In this document: piece after piece, positions 1 through 6,674 of the stretch | How positions within the stretch are numbered: the first letter of the stretch is position 1 | Layout of the letters: the number at the start of each line of letters is the position of its first letter | DNA from: an uncultured Prevotellaceae bacterium | GTDB taxonomy: Bacteria > Bacteroidota > Bacteroidia > Bacteroidales > Bacteroidaceae | Reading direction: 5' to 3' | Assembly (NCBI GenBank): GCA_937915745.1 | Contig: CALGGJ010000041.1 | Coordinates: forward strand, 1-11,722 | Length of the DNA: 11,722 bases | Translations under genes and position numbers: made by a program | The notes under the pieces: model-generated | Database searches by the model: none | Told to the model about the DNA's origin: nothing | The model's input: only the letters and a program-made list of their open reading frames with translations

Positions 1-212
1 GGCGCGGAGGACGGATGGCGCGGAGGACGGATGGCACGGAGGACGGATGGCACGGAGGACGGATGGCACGGAGGACGGATGGCGCGGAGGATGGATGACG
101 CGGAGGATGGATGGCACGGAGGACGGATGGCGCGGAGGATGGATGACGCGGAGGATGGATGACGCGGAGGATGGATGGCACGGAGGATGGATGGCACGGA
201 GGATGGATGACG
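1..212. repeat. 16-bp tandem repeat array (minisatellite), truncated by window start
   Basis: Thirteen full head-to-tail copies of a 16-bp unit run from 5 to 212, and bases 1-4 are the end of another copy, so the array continues to the left of the window. The consensus is CGGAGGAYGGATGRCR. Only three positions vary, giving four variants in the order A B B B A C D A C C D D C, where A is CGGAGGACGGATGGCG, B ends in A, C is CGGAGGATGGATGACG and D is CGGAGGATGGATGGCA. The array stops sharply at 213. The frame starting at 47 stays open only because the unit contains no stop codon. Three units make 48 bp, so it would read as a 16-residue Arg/Asp/Gly/Trp repeat, which I do not regard as a gene. Confidence 0.95.
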
Positions 213-276
213 CGAGGTGTTGGCATGGGATAATGTGTGTTGGTAAAGCTTGAGTCATGATAAGTGAATACGAGAA

Positions 277-320
277 GAGGTGAACACCTTCGATTGGTAT
301 TCACCTCCAATTCGTTTTTT
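277..320 (+). terminator. Rho-independent terminator of an off-window rightward transcript
   Basis: Arms GAGGTGAACACC (277-288) and GGTATTCACCTC (296-307) form a 12-bp stem with one C/A mismatch around a 7-nt loop. Six T residues follow at 315-320. The T tract lies only on the plus-strand side, so the terminator serves a transcript entering from the left through the 16-bp array, not rplS, which is transcribed the other way. Confidence 0.7.
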
Positions 321-342
321 GTATAGTTGCCCCTCTTTGCAG

Positions 343-363
343 AAAAAGGTGTGCGGTCCTTTT
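343..363 (-). terminator. Weak candidate terminator of rplS
   Basis: Just after the rplS stop, the minus strand reads AAAAGG, an 8-nt loop, then CCTTTTT. The stem is only 6 bp and A/T-rich, and its right arm doubles as the T tract. The position fits, but the hairpin is weak and may be chance. No better terminator is visible for rplS between 321 and 362. Confidence 0.25.
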
Positions 364-731
364 CAGTCTTCTATCACGTTCTTGCGCATGAGTTTTTCCT
401 TGATACGTGCTTTCTTTCCTGTGAGCTTGCGTAGGTAGTAAAGCTTTGCCCGGCGCACCTTACCAATCTTATTGATGGTGATGCTTTCGATGTTTGGCGA
501 TTCTATAGGGAAGATACGTTCTACACCTACCGTACCCGACATTTTGCGCACTGTGAAACGCTTCTTCTGGCCTTCGCCCGAAATTTTTATCACTACTCCG
601 CGATAAAGCTGGATACGCTCTTTGGAGCCTTCTATGATTTTGTAAGCAACTGTGATGGTGTCACCTGCTTTGAACTTAGGGAACTCTTTGCCGGTAGCAA
701 ATGCTTCTTCGGCAATCTTAATCAAATCCAT
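363..731 (-). CDS. rplS: 50S ribosomal protein L19
   Basis: This 122-residue protein is L19 of the large ribosomal subunit, which lies at the 30S-50S interface. The family signature is clear. The N-terminal MDLIKIAEEAF helix leads into FKAGDTITV and YKIIEGSKERIQLYRGVVI. GTVGVERIFPIESPNIESI and the basic tail GKVRRAKLYYLRKLTGKKAR follow. Length matches the family (about 115-125 residues). The ATG at 729-731 directly precedes the conserved N-terminus, so the start is secure. The gene stands alone, without rpsP, rimM or trmD, as I expect in Bacteroidota. It diverges from metF and has its own promoter with the -7 box at 822-829 and an 84-nt leader. Confidence 0.98.
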   Translation of the reverse strand: MDLIKIAEEAFATGKEFPKFKAGDTITVAYKIIEGSKERIQLYRGVVIKISGEGQKKRFTVRKMSGTVGVERIFPIESPNIESITINKIGKVRRAKLYYLRKLTGKKARIKEKLMRKNVIED

Positions 732-815
732 TCTATTCTTTTTTTAATTCGGTTATTATATGTTCCAACGAAGCATTCTCTGGTAACTTGTCCTCAGACA
801 GCGGCTTCGCTAAAG
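732..815 (-). other. rplS 5' leader (untranslated)
   Basis: If transcription starts about 7 nt past the -7 box, rplS has a leader of roughly 84 nt. Its promoter-proximal part is G/C-richer and can form short stems, for example AGCG-AAGC-CGCT in minus-strand sense near 798-809. The part next to the ATG is A/T-rich with a poly-A run, as usual for Bacteroidota translation initiation. Ribosomal protein leaders often carry autogenous control elements, but I cannot match this to a known L19 leader, so a regulatory role is only a possibility. Confidence 0.35.
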
Positions 816-821
816 CGGATG

Positions 822-851
822 CAAAGTTAGTAAATAATTGACAAACTGCAA
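822..851 (-). promoter_or_regulatory. rplS promoter, Bacteroidota type
   Basis: On the minus strand TAACTTTG (829-822) matches the -7 consensus TAnnTTTG. TTGC (851-848) lies 18 nt upstream and fits the loosely conserved -33 element. The segment 822-854 matches the yfhO promoter (5751-5783) at 29 of 33 positions. Confidence 0.75.
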
Positions 852-946
852 TCGTTTATCTGCTTTTTTTTGCTTTGTTCAGTATGTTTTTTTTCTTCCG
901 ACGCTCTTTTTTGAGGTGATGCGTTGCAATTAATCGGTGTTTGATG

Positions 947-977
947 TTGTCTGATTGTCAATTATTCCGTACCTTTG
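947..977 (+). promoter_or_regulatory. metF-holB promoter, Bacteroidota type
   Basis: TACCTTTG at 970-977 matches the -7 consensus exactly. TTG at 947-949 lies 20 nt upstream as a plausible -33 element. The block TGTCAATTATT just upstream of the -7 box (956-966) is also present, at the same distance, in the rplS promoter. The expected start of transcription near 984 leaves a leader of about 64 nt before the ATG at 1048. Confidence 0.7.
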
Positions 978-1047
978 TAGCCAGAGAGCTGCAATCCACG
1001 GAGTGCAATGTGCCACGTGTAAGATTATAGCAGTCTTTTCGTATAAC

Positions 1048-1962
1048 ATGTTCTCATTCGAAGTACTTCCACCACTGAAGGGCACGGGCACTGCCAATCT
1101 GTTCCACACGATAGATGTCCTGCGCCAGTTTAATCCGAGTTATATCAATATAACCACCCACCGCAGTGAGTTTGTTTATACCGAGCAGGCCGACGGCACA
1201 TTTCGACGCGATTGTATCCGCCGCCGCCCGGGGACCATTGCTGTTGCCAGTGCCATTATGCAGAAGTACAACATAAAGGTTGTACCACATCTTGTTTGTT
1301 CGGGATTTACTGCTGAAGATATTGAATATATGTTGCTCGACCTCCAGTTTCTCGGCCTCAGCGAAATCTTTCTCTTGCGAGGCGACAAGGCCCTCGACGA
1401 CAAGCGGTTTCGTCCCGAGAAAGGTGGATATTCACATGCGCTACAACTTATAGACCATGTAAATAGGTTTAACGAAGGTTTTTTCATTGACGGGTCGCCC
1501 ATCAAGGTGAAAGGTTGTCCGTTCTCTTACGGAGTGGCGGCCTACCCTGAGAAACACGAAGAAGCCCCCAACCTCGACTTTGACATACAGATTTTGCGTC
1601 AGAAACAGGACAAAGGAGCCAGGTATGCAGTCACTCAGCTGTTCTTCGACAACCGGAAATACTTCGATTTCGTAGTACGTGCCCGTGAAGCCGGAGTCAC
1701 TATCCCTATTATTCCAGGCATCAAACCACTTGTCAGACACAGCCAACTCGCAGTCATTCCAAAGACATTCCATGTAGATATACCCCAGGCTTTGACCGAC
1801 GAGGTATGTCGTCTGGATACCGACGAGCAGGTGAAGTCTTTGGGCATAGAGTGGTGTGTGGCACAATGCCGTGAGTTGCTCAGTGCCGGTGTGCCATCTA
1901 TCCATTTTTACACCATGTCGGCTACCGACAGTATCCAGGCCATTCTGAAACAATTGATATAA
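1048..1962 (+). CDS. metF: 5,10-methylenetetrahydrofolate reductase
   Basis: This cytosolic flavoprotein reduces 5,10-methylene-THF to 5-methyl-THF, the methyl donor for methionine synthesis. The TIM-barrel motifs appear in order. FSFEVLPP at the N-terminus holds Glu5, equivalent to the catalytic Glu28 of E. coli MetF. ITTHRSEFV, PHLVCSGFT and LLRGDK follow, the last with Asp113 of the conserved RGD. SYGVAAYPEKHEEAPN, GARYAVTQLFFDN and IPIIPGIKPL complete the set. The ATG at 1048 gives 304 residues. The frame is open back to a TTG at 955, but that codon lies inside the promoter and upstream of the expected transcript start. With ATG 1048 the first barrel strand begins almost at residue 1, shorter at the N-terminus than most MetF proteins, so an in-frame GTG at 1003 remains an alternative. 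holB follows after 23 nt in the same operon. Confidence 0.95.
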   Translation: MFSFEVLPPLKGTGTANLFHTIDVLRQFNPSYINITTHRSEFVYTEQADGTFRRDCIRRRPGTIAVASAIMQKYNIKVVPHLVCSGFTAEDIEYMLLDLQFLGLSEIFLLRGDKALDDKRFRPEKGGYSHALQLIDHVNRFNEGFFIDGSPIKVKGCPFSYGVAAYPEKHEEAPNLDFDIQILRQKQDKGARYAVTQLFFDNRKYFDFVVRAREAGVTIPIIPGIKPLVRHSQLAVIPKTFHVDIPQALTDEVCRLDTDEQVKSLGIEWCVAQCRELLSAGVPSIHFYTMSATDSIQAILKQLI

Positions 1963-1985
1963 ATGCTACGCTACCCCACCCACAC

Positions 1986-3071
1986 ATGGATTTCGATAAT
2001 ATAATAGGACAAGACGGTGTTAAACAACGTCTTCAGCAGGCTCTCGGCACCGACCGCCTGCCCCATGCACTGCTTCTTACCGGCCCGGAGGGCAATGGGG
2101 CCTATCCGCTGGCTCTGGCTATAGCCGACTACTTGTTGCAGGCTCCAGCCATGACATCACATCTTGCACACCCCGATATGCACTTAGTCTTTCCTGTGTT
2201 TAAGAAAGACTCCAAACCCACACCATGCGACACTTTCGTGCGTCAGTGGCGCGACATGGTACTTCATTCTCCCTATTTCGGCTACAGTGAATGGATGGAG
2301 GCTATAGGTGCCGAAAACCAGCAACTCACCATTTATGTTGAAGAGAGCGAGGCGCTCATTCGCCGTCTCAGCCTGAAGGCCAACCAAGGTGGATACAAGG
2401 TGGTTATCGTCTGGCTGCCCGAGAAGATGAACGCTGAGTGTGCCAACAAAATGCTCAAGTTGCTCGAAGAACCTCCTCAGAAGACCGTGTTTATCATGGT
2501 GAGTGAACACCCCGAGCAATTGCTTACCACCGTTCGCAGCCGCTGTCAGACTGTAGAGGTACCGCCGCTCCGCCCATCAGACATCGAGCAGACACTTGTC
2601 AACCAATATAATATCGAGCTTCCTCTGGCCGCAGGTATTGCGCGTGCCTGCTACGGTAATATGTGTGCCGCCATACGTCAGATAACCGGCGGCAGCGAGA
2701 CCTCACAATTTCTCGAACTGTTTAAAAGTCTTATGCGTCTCAGCTATGGCCGCAAGGTGCATGATTTGAAGATTTGGAGTGAGGAAATGGCAGGCATGGG
2801 TCGTGAACGACAAAAACGATTCATCGACTACTGCCAGCGCATGACTCGCGAAAACTTTATATACAACTTCCACAATCCCGACCTTAATTACATGAGTGTG
2901 GAGGAGGCAGAATTTGCTGTCAGGTTTGCACCGTTCATCAACGAGCGCAACGTAATAGGTATCACCGACGAGCTGCAACTCTGTTATCGAGACATCAGCC
3001 AGAATGGTAATGCTAAAATCGTCTTCTTCGACTTTGCGCTCAAAATGATAGTACTTATAAAAAACCGGTGA
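1986..3071 (+). CDS. holB: DNA polymerase III delta-prime subunit (clamp loader)
   Basis: This 361-residue protein is the delta-prime subunit of the clamp-loader complex that places the sliding clamp on DNA. Visible features are the N-terminal IIGQDGVKQRLQQAL, RLPHALLLTGPEGNGA (residues 24-39), NAECANKMLKLLEEPPQKTVFIMVSE, and the SRC motif at residues 185-187 that carries the arginine finger acting on a neighbouring ATPase subunit. The P-loop position reads GPEGNGA without the catalytic Lys-Ser/Thr, as expected for delta-prime, which does not hydrolyse ATP. Oddly, the four-cysteine zinc-binding insert normally found between the P-loop helix and the HPD motif is absent: residues 50-61 contain no cysteine before HPDMH. 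The gene follows metF by 23 nt and ends in the strong hairpin at 3091-3133. Confidence 0.9.
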   Translation: MDFDNIIGQDGVKQRLQQALGTDRLPHALLLTGPEGNGAYPLALAIADYLLQAPAMTSHLAHPDMHLVFPVFKKDSKPTPCDTFVRQWRDMVLHSPYFGYSEWMEAIGAENQQLTIYVEESEALIRRLSLKANQGGYKVVIVWLPEKMNAECANKMLKLLEEPPQKTVFIMVSEHPEQLLTTVRSRCQTVEVPPLRPSDIEQTLVNQYNIELPLAAGIARACYGNMCAAIRQITGGSETSQFLELFKSLMRLSYGRKVHDLKIWSEEMAGMGRERQKRFIDYCQRMTRENFIYNFHNPDLNYMSVEEAEFAVRFAPFINERNVIGITDELQLCYRDISQNGNAKIVFFDFALKMIVLIKNR

Positions 3072-3090
3072 CAGCGGTGGTGTTAATAGG

Positions 3091-3137
3091 AAAACAGCTA
3101 TGAATAGGCCAATCGCCTATTCATAGCTGTTTTTCTT
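3091..3137. terminator. Bidirectional terminator between holB and yfhO
   Basis: Two perfectly complementary 19-bp arms (3091-3109 and 3115-3133, the first starting AAAACAGCTATG) enclose a 5-nt loop. On the plus strand the stem runs into TTTTTCTTT; on the minus strand it runs into TTTTCCTATT. It therefore works in both directions for the convergent genes. The right arm includes the yfhO stop codon (3117-3119) and its last few codons, so yfhO translation ends inside the terminator stem. Confidence 0.93.
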
Positions 3138-5726
3138 TCTGAACCATCCGGCTATGATGGCTGTAGCGAGCAGTGCGATGAGTATGTAGAATGTGATGCT
3201 GGCAATGGTTTCGGTGTTTTTTACTGTCTGCGGATGGAACTCCATGTGAATCTGATGCTTGCCTGCCGGTACATACATGGCCCTGAGTACATAGTCGGCC
3301 CTCACGATGTTGGCTGGTTCGCCGTCGATGGTGGCGGTCCATCCTGGGTAGTAGATTTCGGAGAATACAACGAGTCCGCCTTTTTGTGAGCTTACGTCGT
3401 AATCCACTTCGTCGGATATGAGCCGTGTCTGGGTGACAGTGGCGGTACTGTCGGTTGCTCCTGCACCACTCTGGGAAGCATCCAGTAGTGGTTCAAACTG
3501 CCGGTCTATGATTGCTGTGTGGCGTGGATTTTCGGTGTGGAGTGCATCGATTTCTTCGTTGGCGCCCGATACCCACTTCACATCTTCTGCAAACCATGCA
3601 TTGCCGAATGCTGCGTTGTTTTCGATAGGAAATCGCACATTGTTTTGCCCTTCCAGAATAAACCACCGGGTATTGAGCATGTTGAGTACTCGGTACATGG
3701 TTTCGCCTCCTGCTGCCTTGAGGTCGTATGCGGGATATCCGGGGCCTTTGAGCAGTGTTGCCGAGTCGAGTGGAGCCTGGCTCAATGTTTCGTATATCTT
3801 AGGTATTTCGCTTGCGATGTGTTCTTCAACCAGTTCCTGATAGCGACGTAGCTTGGCTGCATGATATCCGCCCACGCTGCTGTAGAAGAACGATGTGGTG
3901 TTGTCGTTGAAGGTGTTCACAGCCAGATTGAGCACACGGTAGTTGCGCTTGTCGCCCGAACGGGATATGATGTAGTTGTCGATGTCGGTCTTTTGCATGT
4001 TTTGTGCGATGCTTGGAGTTTCGAACATCGAGTCGTTGAGGTAGCGCTTGTTTACTTGCCACATGTCGATGAGGCATATTGCTATGATATATACGTAGTT
4101 AGGTATGAGCAATGTGCGTTTCTTTCCTCGATATATGCGATAGAGGAAGAATGTGCCGAGCAGAATGATGAGTGCCGAGCGCCATGCATCGTCCGTCAGC
4201 ATGGCTTTGCGCATTGGTATGAAGCTGTTGATTACGTTCTGTTGCCATGCGGCGTCGTTTGGCACCATGCCTCTGCTTGCATATCGGGCCATGGTGGCTT
4301 GGTCTGCTCCGGATGTGAAGTTTCCCATGATGTCGGGAAATGTTGCAAACACCACACACACCAGTACTGTGATTGCTGAGCTGACGGTGAGTGCTCGCAG
4401 CATCTGTGCCTTGCGTGCAGGGTCGGTCACCCCATCGGCAAACTGCTTGAGTCCCAGCATGGCGAGCAATGGAATGGTGAACTCGGCCACGACCAGTATT
4501 GAACTCACTGTTCGGAACTTGGAGTACATAGGAACGTAGTCGATGAAGAGGTCGGTGAGTCCCATGAAGTTGCGTCCCCACGATAGCAGTATGCTCATGA
4601 TGGTTGCTGCCACGAGTGCCCACTTCAGTGCGCTATTGTTGGGCAGTATGATGAGTGCCAGGATGCAGAGCATACATACGAGTGCTCCTATATATACGGG
4701 TCCGCTCGTGCCCGGTTGGTCGCCCCAGTATTGTGTGAATGCGCCGTAGATTCCGCTTTGTCGCAGTACGGGGTCGGCTTTCTTCATGGCTGCAGGGCTG
4801 TCTGACAGTGGTATGCTTGCACTTCCCATCGCGTCGGGTATGAGCAGTGTCCATGTCTCGCCTATGCCGTAGCTCCATGCTGTGATATAGCTGCGCTCGA
4901 GTCCGCTGTCGGTCTGGTCGTCGGTCTTGCCAGGTTTCACCAGTTCGCTTTTTCCGCGCATTGTGTCTTTTGCGTATTCATATGTGTGGTAGAGGTTGGA
5001 AGCGTTGAGCATCACTGCAATGATGGCAGCCACCACTACCACTCCTGTTGCCTTGAACCATGTGGCAGGTGTTTTTGTGCGTATGGAGTCGGCGAGGAAT
5101 GCCAGTACAATCAGTGTTTCGGGCAGTAGGAAGTAATAGGTCATCTGCACATGGTTGCTGCTTATCTGTAATGCTGCAAACAGGGCAGTGACGGCACATC
5201 CCAGTAGGTATCGGCTCCGGTAGCAGAGTACCAGTCCGGCTATTGTAGGTGGGATATAGGCCAGTGTCAGTACTTTCCAGATGTGTCCGGCTGCTATGAT
5301 GATGAAGAAATAGCTTGAGAAAGCCCACACGATTGCACCGAGTACCGCCATCCATCGACGGAAGTCGAACGCACGCAGCAGTATGTAGAATCCCAGCATC
5401 GAGATGAAGATGTAGAACACGTAGTCGGGCAGCCACAGGTGGTATGCCTTCTCGATGAACGACATGCCGCGTGTGGAGTCGTACGACGGAGCAATCTGAT
5501 ATGTCGGCATACCGCCAAACACGCTGTTGGTCCAGCGTGGTGTGGCGCCGTTGTGCTCGGCCCGGTATTGGTTTATCTCTACTCCCAGCCCGTCGGCCGC
5601 TCCGTTGTCGTGCTGTGTCAGCCGGCGTCCGTCGATATCGGCCGGGAAGAAATATACTAGGGAAATAGCGGCGAAGAACATAACACACAGTGCCTCGCTC
5701 CATACTGTCTTGAATCGTTTGAGCAT
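3117..5726 (-). CDS. YfhO-family polytopic membrane protein (probable GT-C-type glycosyltransferase)
   Basis: This 869-residue inner-membrane protein belongs to the YfhO family. Residues 10-27 form the first membrane segment. An exported loop follows with QHD (38-40) and WTNSVFGGMPTYQ, a pattern I associate with Bacteroidota YfhO proteins. Many hydrophobic segments come next, such as YVFYIFISMLGFYILL and LVCMLCILALIILP. A long soluble region ends in YYPGWTATIDGEPANIV (Trp796) and VPAGKHQIHMEFHP, then a last membrane helix and a basic tail. Firmicute YfhO helps transfer sugars from lipid carriers to lipoteichoic acid; the acceptor here is unknown. The frame is open upstream to 6017, but the ATG at 5724-5726 starts a typical membrane protein and lies about 18 nt past the inferred transcript start, whereas the extension covers the promoter and the 22-bp repeats. 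The gene is monocistronic. Confidence 0.9.
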   Translation of the reverse strand: MLKRFKTVWSEALCVMFFAAISLVYFFPADIDGRRLTQHDNGAADGLGVEINQYRAEHNGATPRWTNSVFGGMPTYQIAPSYDSTRGMSFIEKAYHLWLPDYVFYIFISMLGFYILLRAFDFRRWMAVLGAIVWAFSSYFFIIIAAGHIWKVLTLAYIPPTIAGLVLCYRSRYLLGCAVTALFAALQISSNHVQMTYYFLLPETLIVLAFLADSIRTKTPATWFKATGVVVVAAIIAVMLNASNLYHTYEYAKDTMRGKSELVKPGKTDDQTDSGLERSYITAWSYGIGETWTLLIPDAMGSASIPLSDSPAAMKKADPVLRQSGIYGAFTQYWGDQPGTSGPVYIGALVCMLCILALIILPNNSALKWALVAATIMSILLSWGRNFMGLTDLFIDYVPMYSKFRTVSSILVVAEFTIPLLAMLGLKQFADGVTDPARKAQMLRALTVSSAITVLVCVVFATFPDIMGNFTSGADQATMARYASRGMVPNDAAWQQNVINSFIPMRKAMLTDDAWRSALIILLGTFFLYRIYRGKKRTLLIPNYVYIIAICLIDMWQVNKRYLNDSMFETPSIAQNMQKTDIDNYIISRSGDKRNYRVLNLAVNTFNDNTTSFFYSSVGGYHAAKLRRYQELVEEHIASEIPKIYETLSQAPLDSATLLKGPGYPAYDLKAAGGETMYRVLNMLNTRWFILEGQNNVRFPIENNAAFGNAWFAEDVKWVSGANEEIDALHTENPRHTAIIDRQFEPLLDASQSGAGATDSTATVTQTRLISDEVDYDVSSQKGGLVVFSEIYYPGWTATIDGEPANIVRADYVLRAMYVPAGKHQIHMEFHPQTVKNTETIASITFYILIALLATAIIAGWFRKKNSYE

Positions 5727-5750
5727 ATACTGGTTTTGTTTATTTGGGTA

Positions 5751-5780
5751 CAAAGGTAGTAAATAATTGATAAACGGCAA
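5751..5780 (-). promoter_or_regulatory. yfhO promoter, Bacteroidota type
   Basis: Minus-strand TACCTTTG (5758-5751) matches TAnnTTTG, and TTGC (5780-5777) lies 18 nt upstream at the -33 position. Spacing and most spacer bases equal those of the rplS promoter. The position supports the ATG at 5726 with a leader of about 18 nt. Confidence 0.8.
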
Positions 5781-5783
5781 TTG

Positions 5784-6163
5784 ATAATCGATAAATTTTG
5801 GGTCGTTCGCCCTACTTTTGGTCAGCTTGCCTCGGGCGGGGCAGGGCTGGTAGCAATGCGCTGCAGTGTATCGATACCATGTATGTCTTGCGAGGTAGCT
5901 GTATTGCCCCGTCTGCGAGTGCGCAGTCTCGGCCCTGCGAGTGCGCAGTCTCGGCTCTGCGAGTGCGCAGTCATAGTTCTGCAAGTGCGCACTCACAGAA
6001 CAAAATGTCAACGCCATGGTTCTACTGTTTCCCTAATCTGACATGAATAATCCGTTCACGACGGTTTAGTGCAAACCGGTGATAAATATCATGTTTCAGT
6101 ATAAAAAAAGGCGATAGATTGTAAAATATCTGTCATAAAGAGTAGTGAATGAATATTTTTTTG
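5784..6163. other. Gene-free intergenic stretch between yfhO and the TM2 gene
   Basis: Apart from the 22-bp repeat array at 5913-6000, I see no gene, RNA or terminator here. Bases 5784-5912 are G/C-rich and unstructured by eye. Bases 6001-6163 become A/T-rich toward the TM2 promoter. Small open frames on the plus strand (for example 5781-6041 and 5798-6046) contain the repeats, lack family resemblance and start without a promoter, so I treat them as noncoding. Confidence 0.6.
5913..6000. repeat. Four tandem copies of a 22-bp palindrome-containing repeat
   Basis: Copies lie at 5913-5934, 5935-5956, 5957-5978 and 5979-6000. Each begins with the 14-bp hairpin core CTGCGAGTGCGCAG (5-bp arms, 4-nt loop), followed by an 8-bp spacer. 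The first two spacers are nearly identical (TCTCGGCC, TCTCGGCT); the third is TCATAGTT. The fourth copy is decayed in the core (CTGCAAGTGCGCAC), breaking the palindrome. Each intact core could fold as a small hairpin on either strand. Confidence 0.9.
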
Positions 6164-6171
6164 TACCTTTG
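6164..6171 (+). promoter_or_regulatory. Promoter of the TM2-ATPase-DUF4435 gene cluster
   Basis: TACCTTTG preceded by a T run (TTTTTTTG) is a textbook Bacteroidota -7 box. The -33 element is not obvious. Expected transcript start near 6178 gives an A/T-rich leader of about 34 nt before the ATG at 6212. It is the only clear promoter on the plus strand between 6001 and 10110. Confidence 0.75.
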
Positions 6172-6211
6172 CCATGAAATACACAATTATTAACATAAAA
6201 TATCATAAACA

Positions 6212-6562
6212 ATGGAAGCAGAGAAAGTAAATTTATTTATCTCGTCGAAAGGTGATTATTTCCCATCAGAATCGCTGCCAATGATACGCGAACGCCTTGA
6301 GCATCTCGATCCGGCTTGCGAAATGTCGGTCATGGCCACCGGTTATCTCAACCCACTCATCAACCTCGCCGTTTCGTTCTTCGTAGGCGCGTTTGGAGTG
6401 GACCGTTTCCTCATTGGTCAGACAGGCATGGGTGTAGGCAAGCTGTTGCTCACCATGTGCTGTGGTGCCGGCTCCGTGTGGTGGCTGGTTGACCTCTTCC
6501 TCATCATGAGCGCAACGAAGAAACGCAACCTCGAGAAGTTCATGCTCGCAGCAGGGGCATAA
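6212..6562 (+). CDS. TM2-domain membrane protein
   Basis: This 116-residue protein has a soluble N-terminal half (residues 1-47, including PMIRERLEHLD) and a C-terminal TM2 domain. The first hydrophobic segment (about 49-63) ends in GAFGVDRFLIG, with the family DRF motif at 64-66. A glycine-rich turn (GMGVGKLLLT) leads to the second segment (about 78-98), which ends WWLVDLFLI with the conserved Trp-Asp. The tail is short and basic. TM2 proteins are small inner-membrane proteins of unknown molecular role. The start follows a clear promoter. It is first in the plus-strand cluster, 112 nt before the ATPase gene, and that gap holds only short G/C stems (for example CCGGG-TCG-CCCGG at 6645-6657) with no T tract, so readthrough is likely. 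Confidence 0.9.
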   Translation: MEAEKVNLFISSKGDYFPSESLPMIRERLEHLDPACEMSVMATGYLNPLINLAVSFFVGAFGVDRFLIGQTGMGVGKLLLTMCCGAGSVWWLVDLFLIMSATKKRNLEKFMLAAGA

Positions 6563-6674
6563 CCCAACCAAGTGAAAATGCCGCGGCCGACCCCGACGTC
6601 TCAGCATGGTTCCGGTCAGCAGACCAGACTGTAAACGAAGCAGTCCGGGTCGCCCGGCCTTCAATCGGCACATC

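Noticed and set aside
47..253. Open frame of 68 codons with a 16-residue repeat over the minisatellite
   Set aside because: The 16-bp unit lacks stop codons, so frames through it stay open automatically. The predicted protein is a plain translation of the repeat, and no promoter or leader precedes it within the window.
842..845. TTTG (minus strand) as the -33 element of the rplS promoter
   Set aside because: It is only 12 nt from the -7 box; TTGC at 851-848 has the expected spacing of 18 nt and is conserved in the yfhO promoter.
3418..4623. Open frames of 110-174 codons on both strands inside yfhO
   Set aside because: They overlap a gene with clear family motifs, are rich in Cys/His/Arg/Ser typical of shadow translation, and have no promoter.
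5913..6000. CRISPR array
   Set aside because: The 22-bp units are directly adjacent with no unique spacers of constant length, and no cas gene is in the window.
5727..6017. 97-residue N-terminal extension of the YfhO reading frame
   Set aside because: It would contain the yfhO promoter and the 22-bp tandem repeats, and the ATG at 5726 starts a typical membrane protein right after the inferred transcript start.
6606..6674. Upstream ATG giving the ATPase 23 extra residues
   Set aside because: The extension is basic and proline-rich, unlike the first strand of ABC ATPases. It overlaps G/C stems in the intergenic gap, and ATG 6675 is followed at once by a family-like N-terminus.
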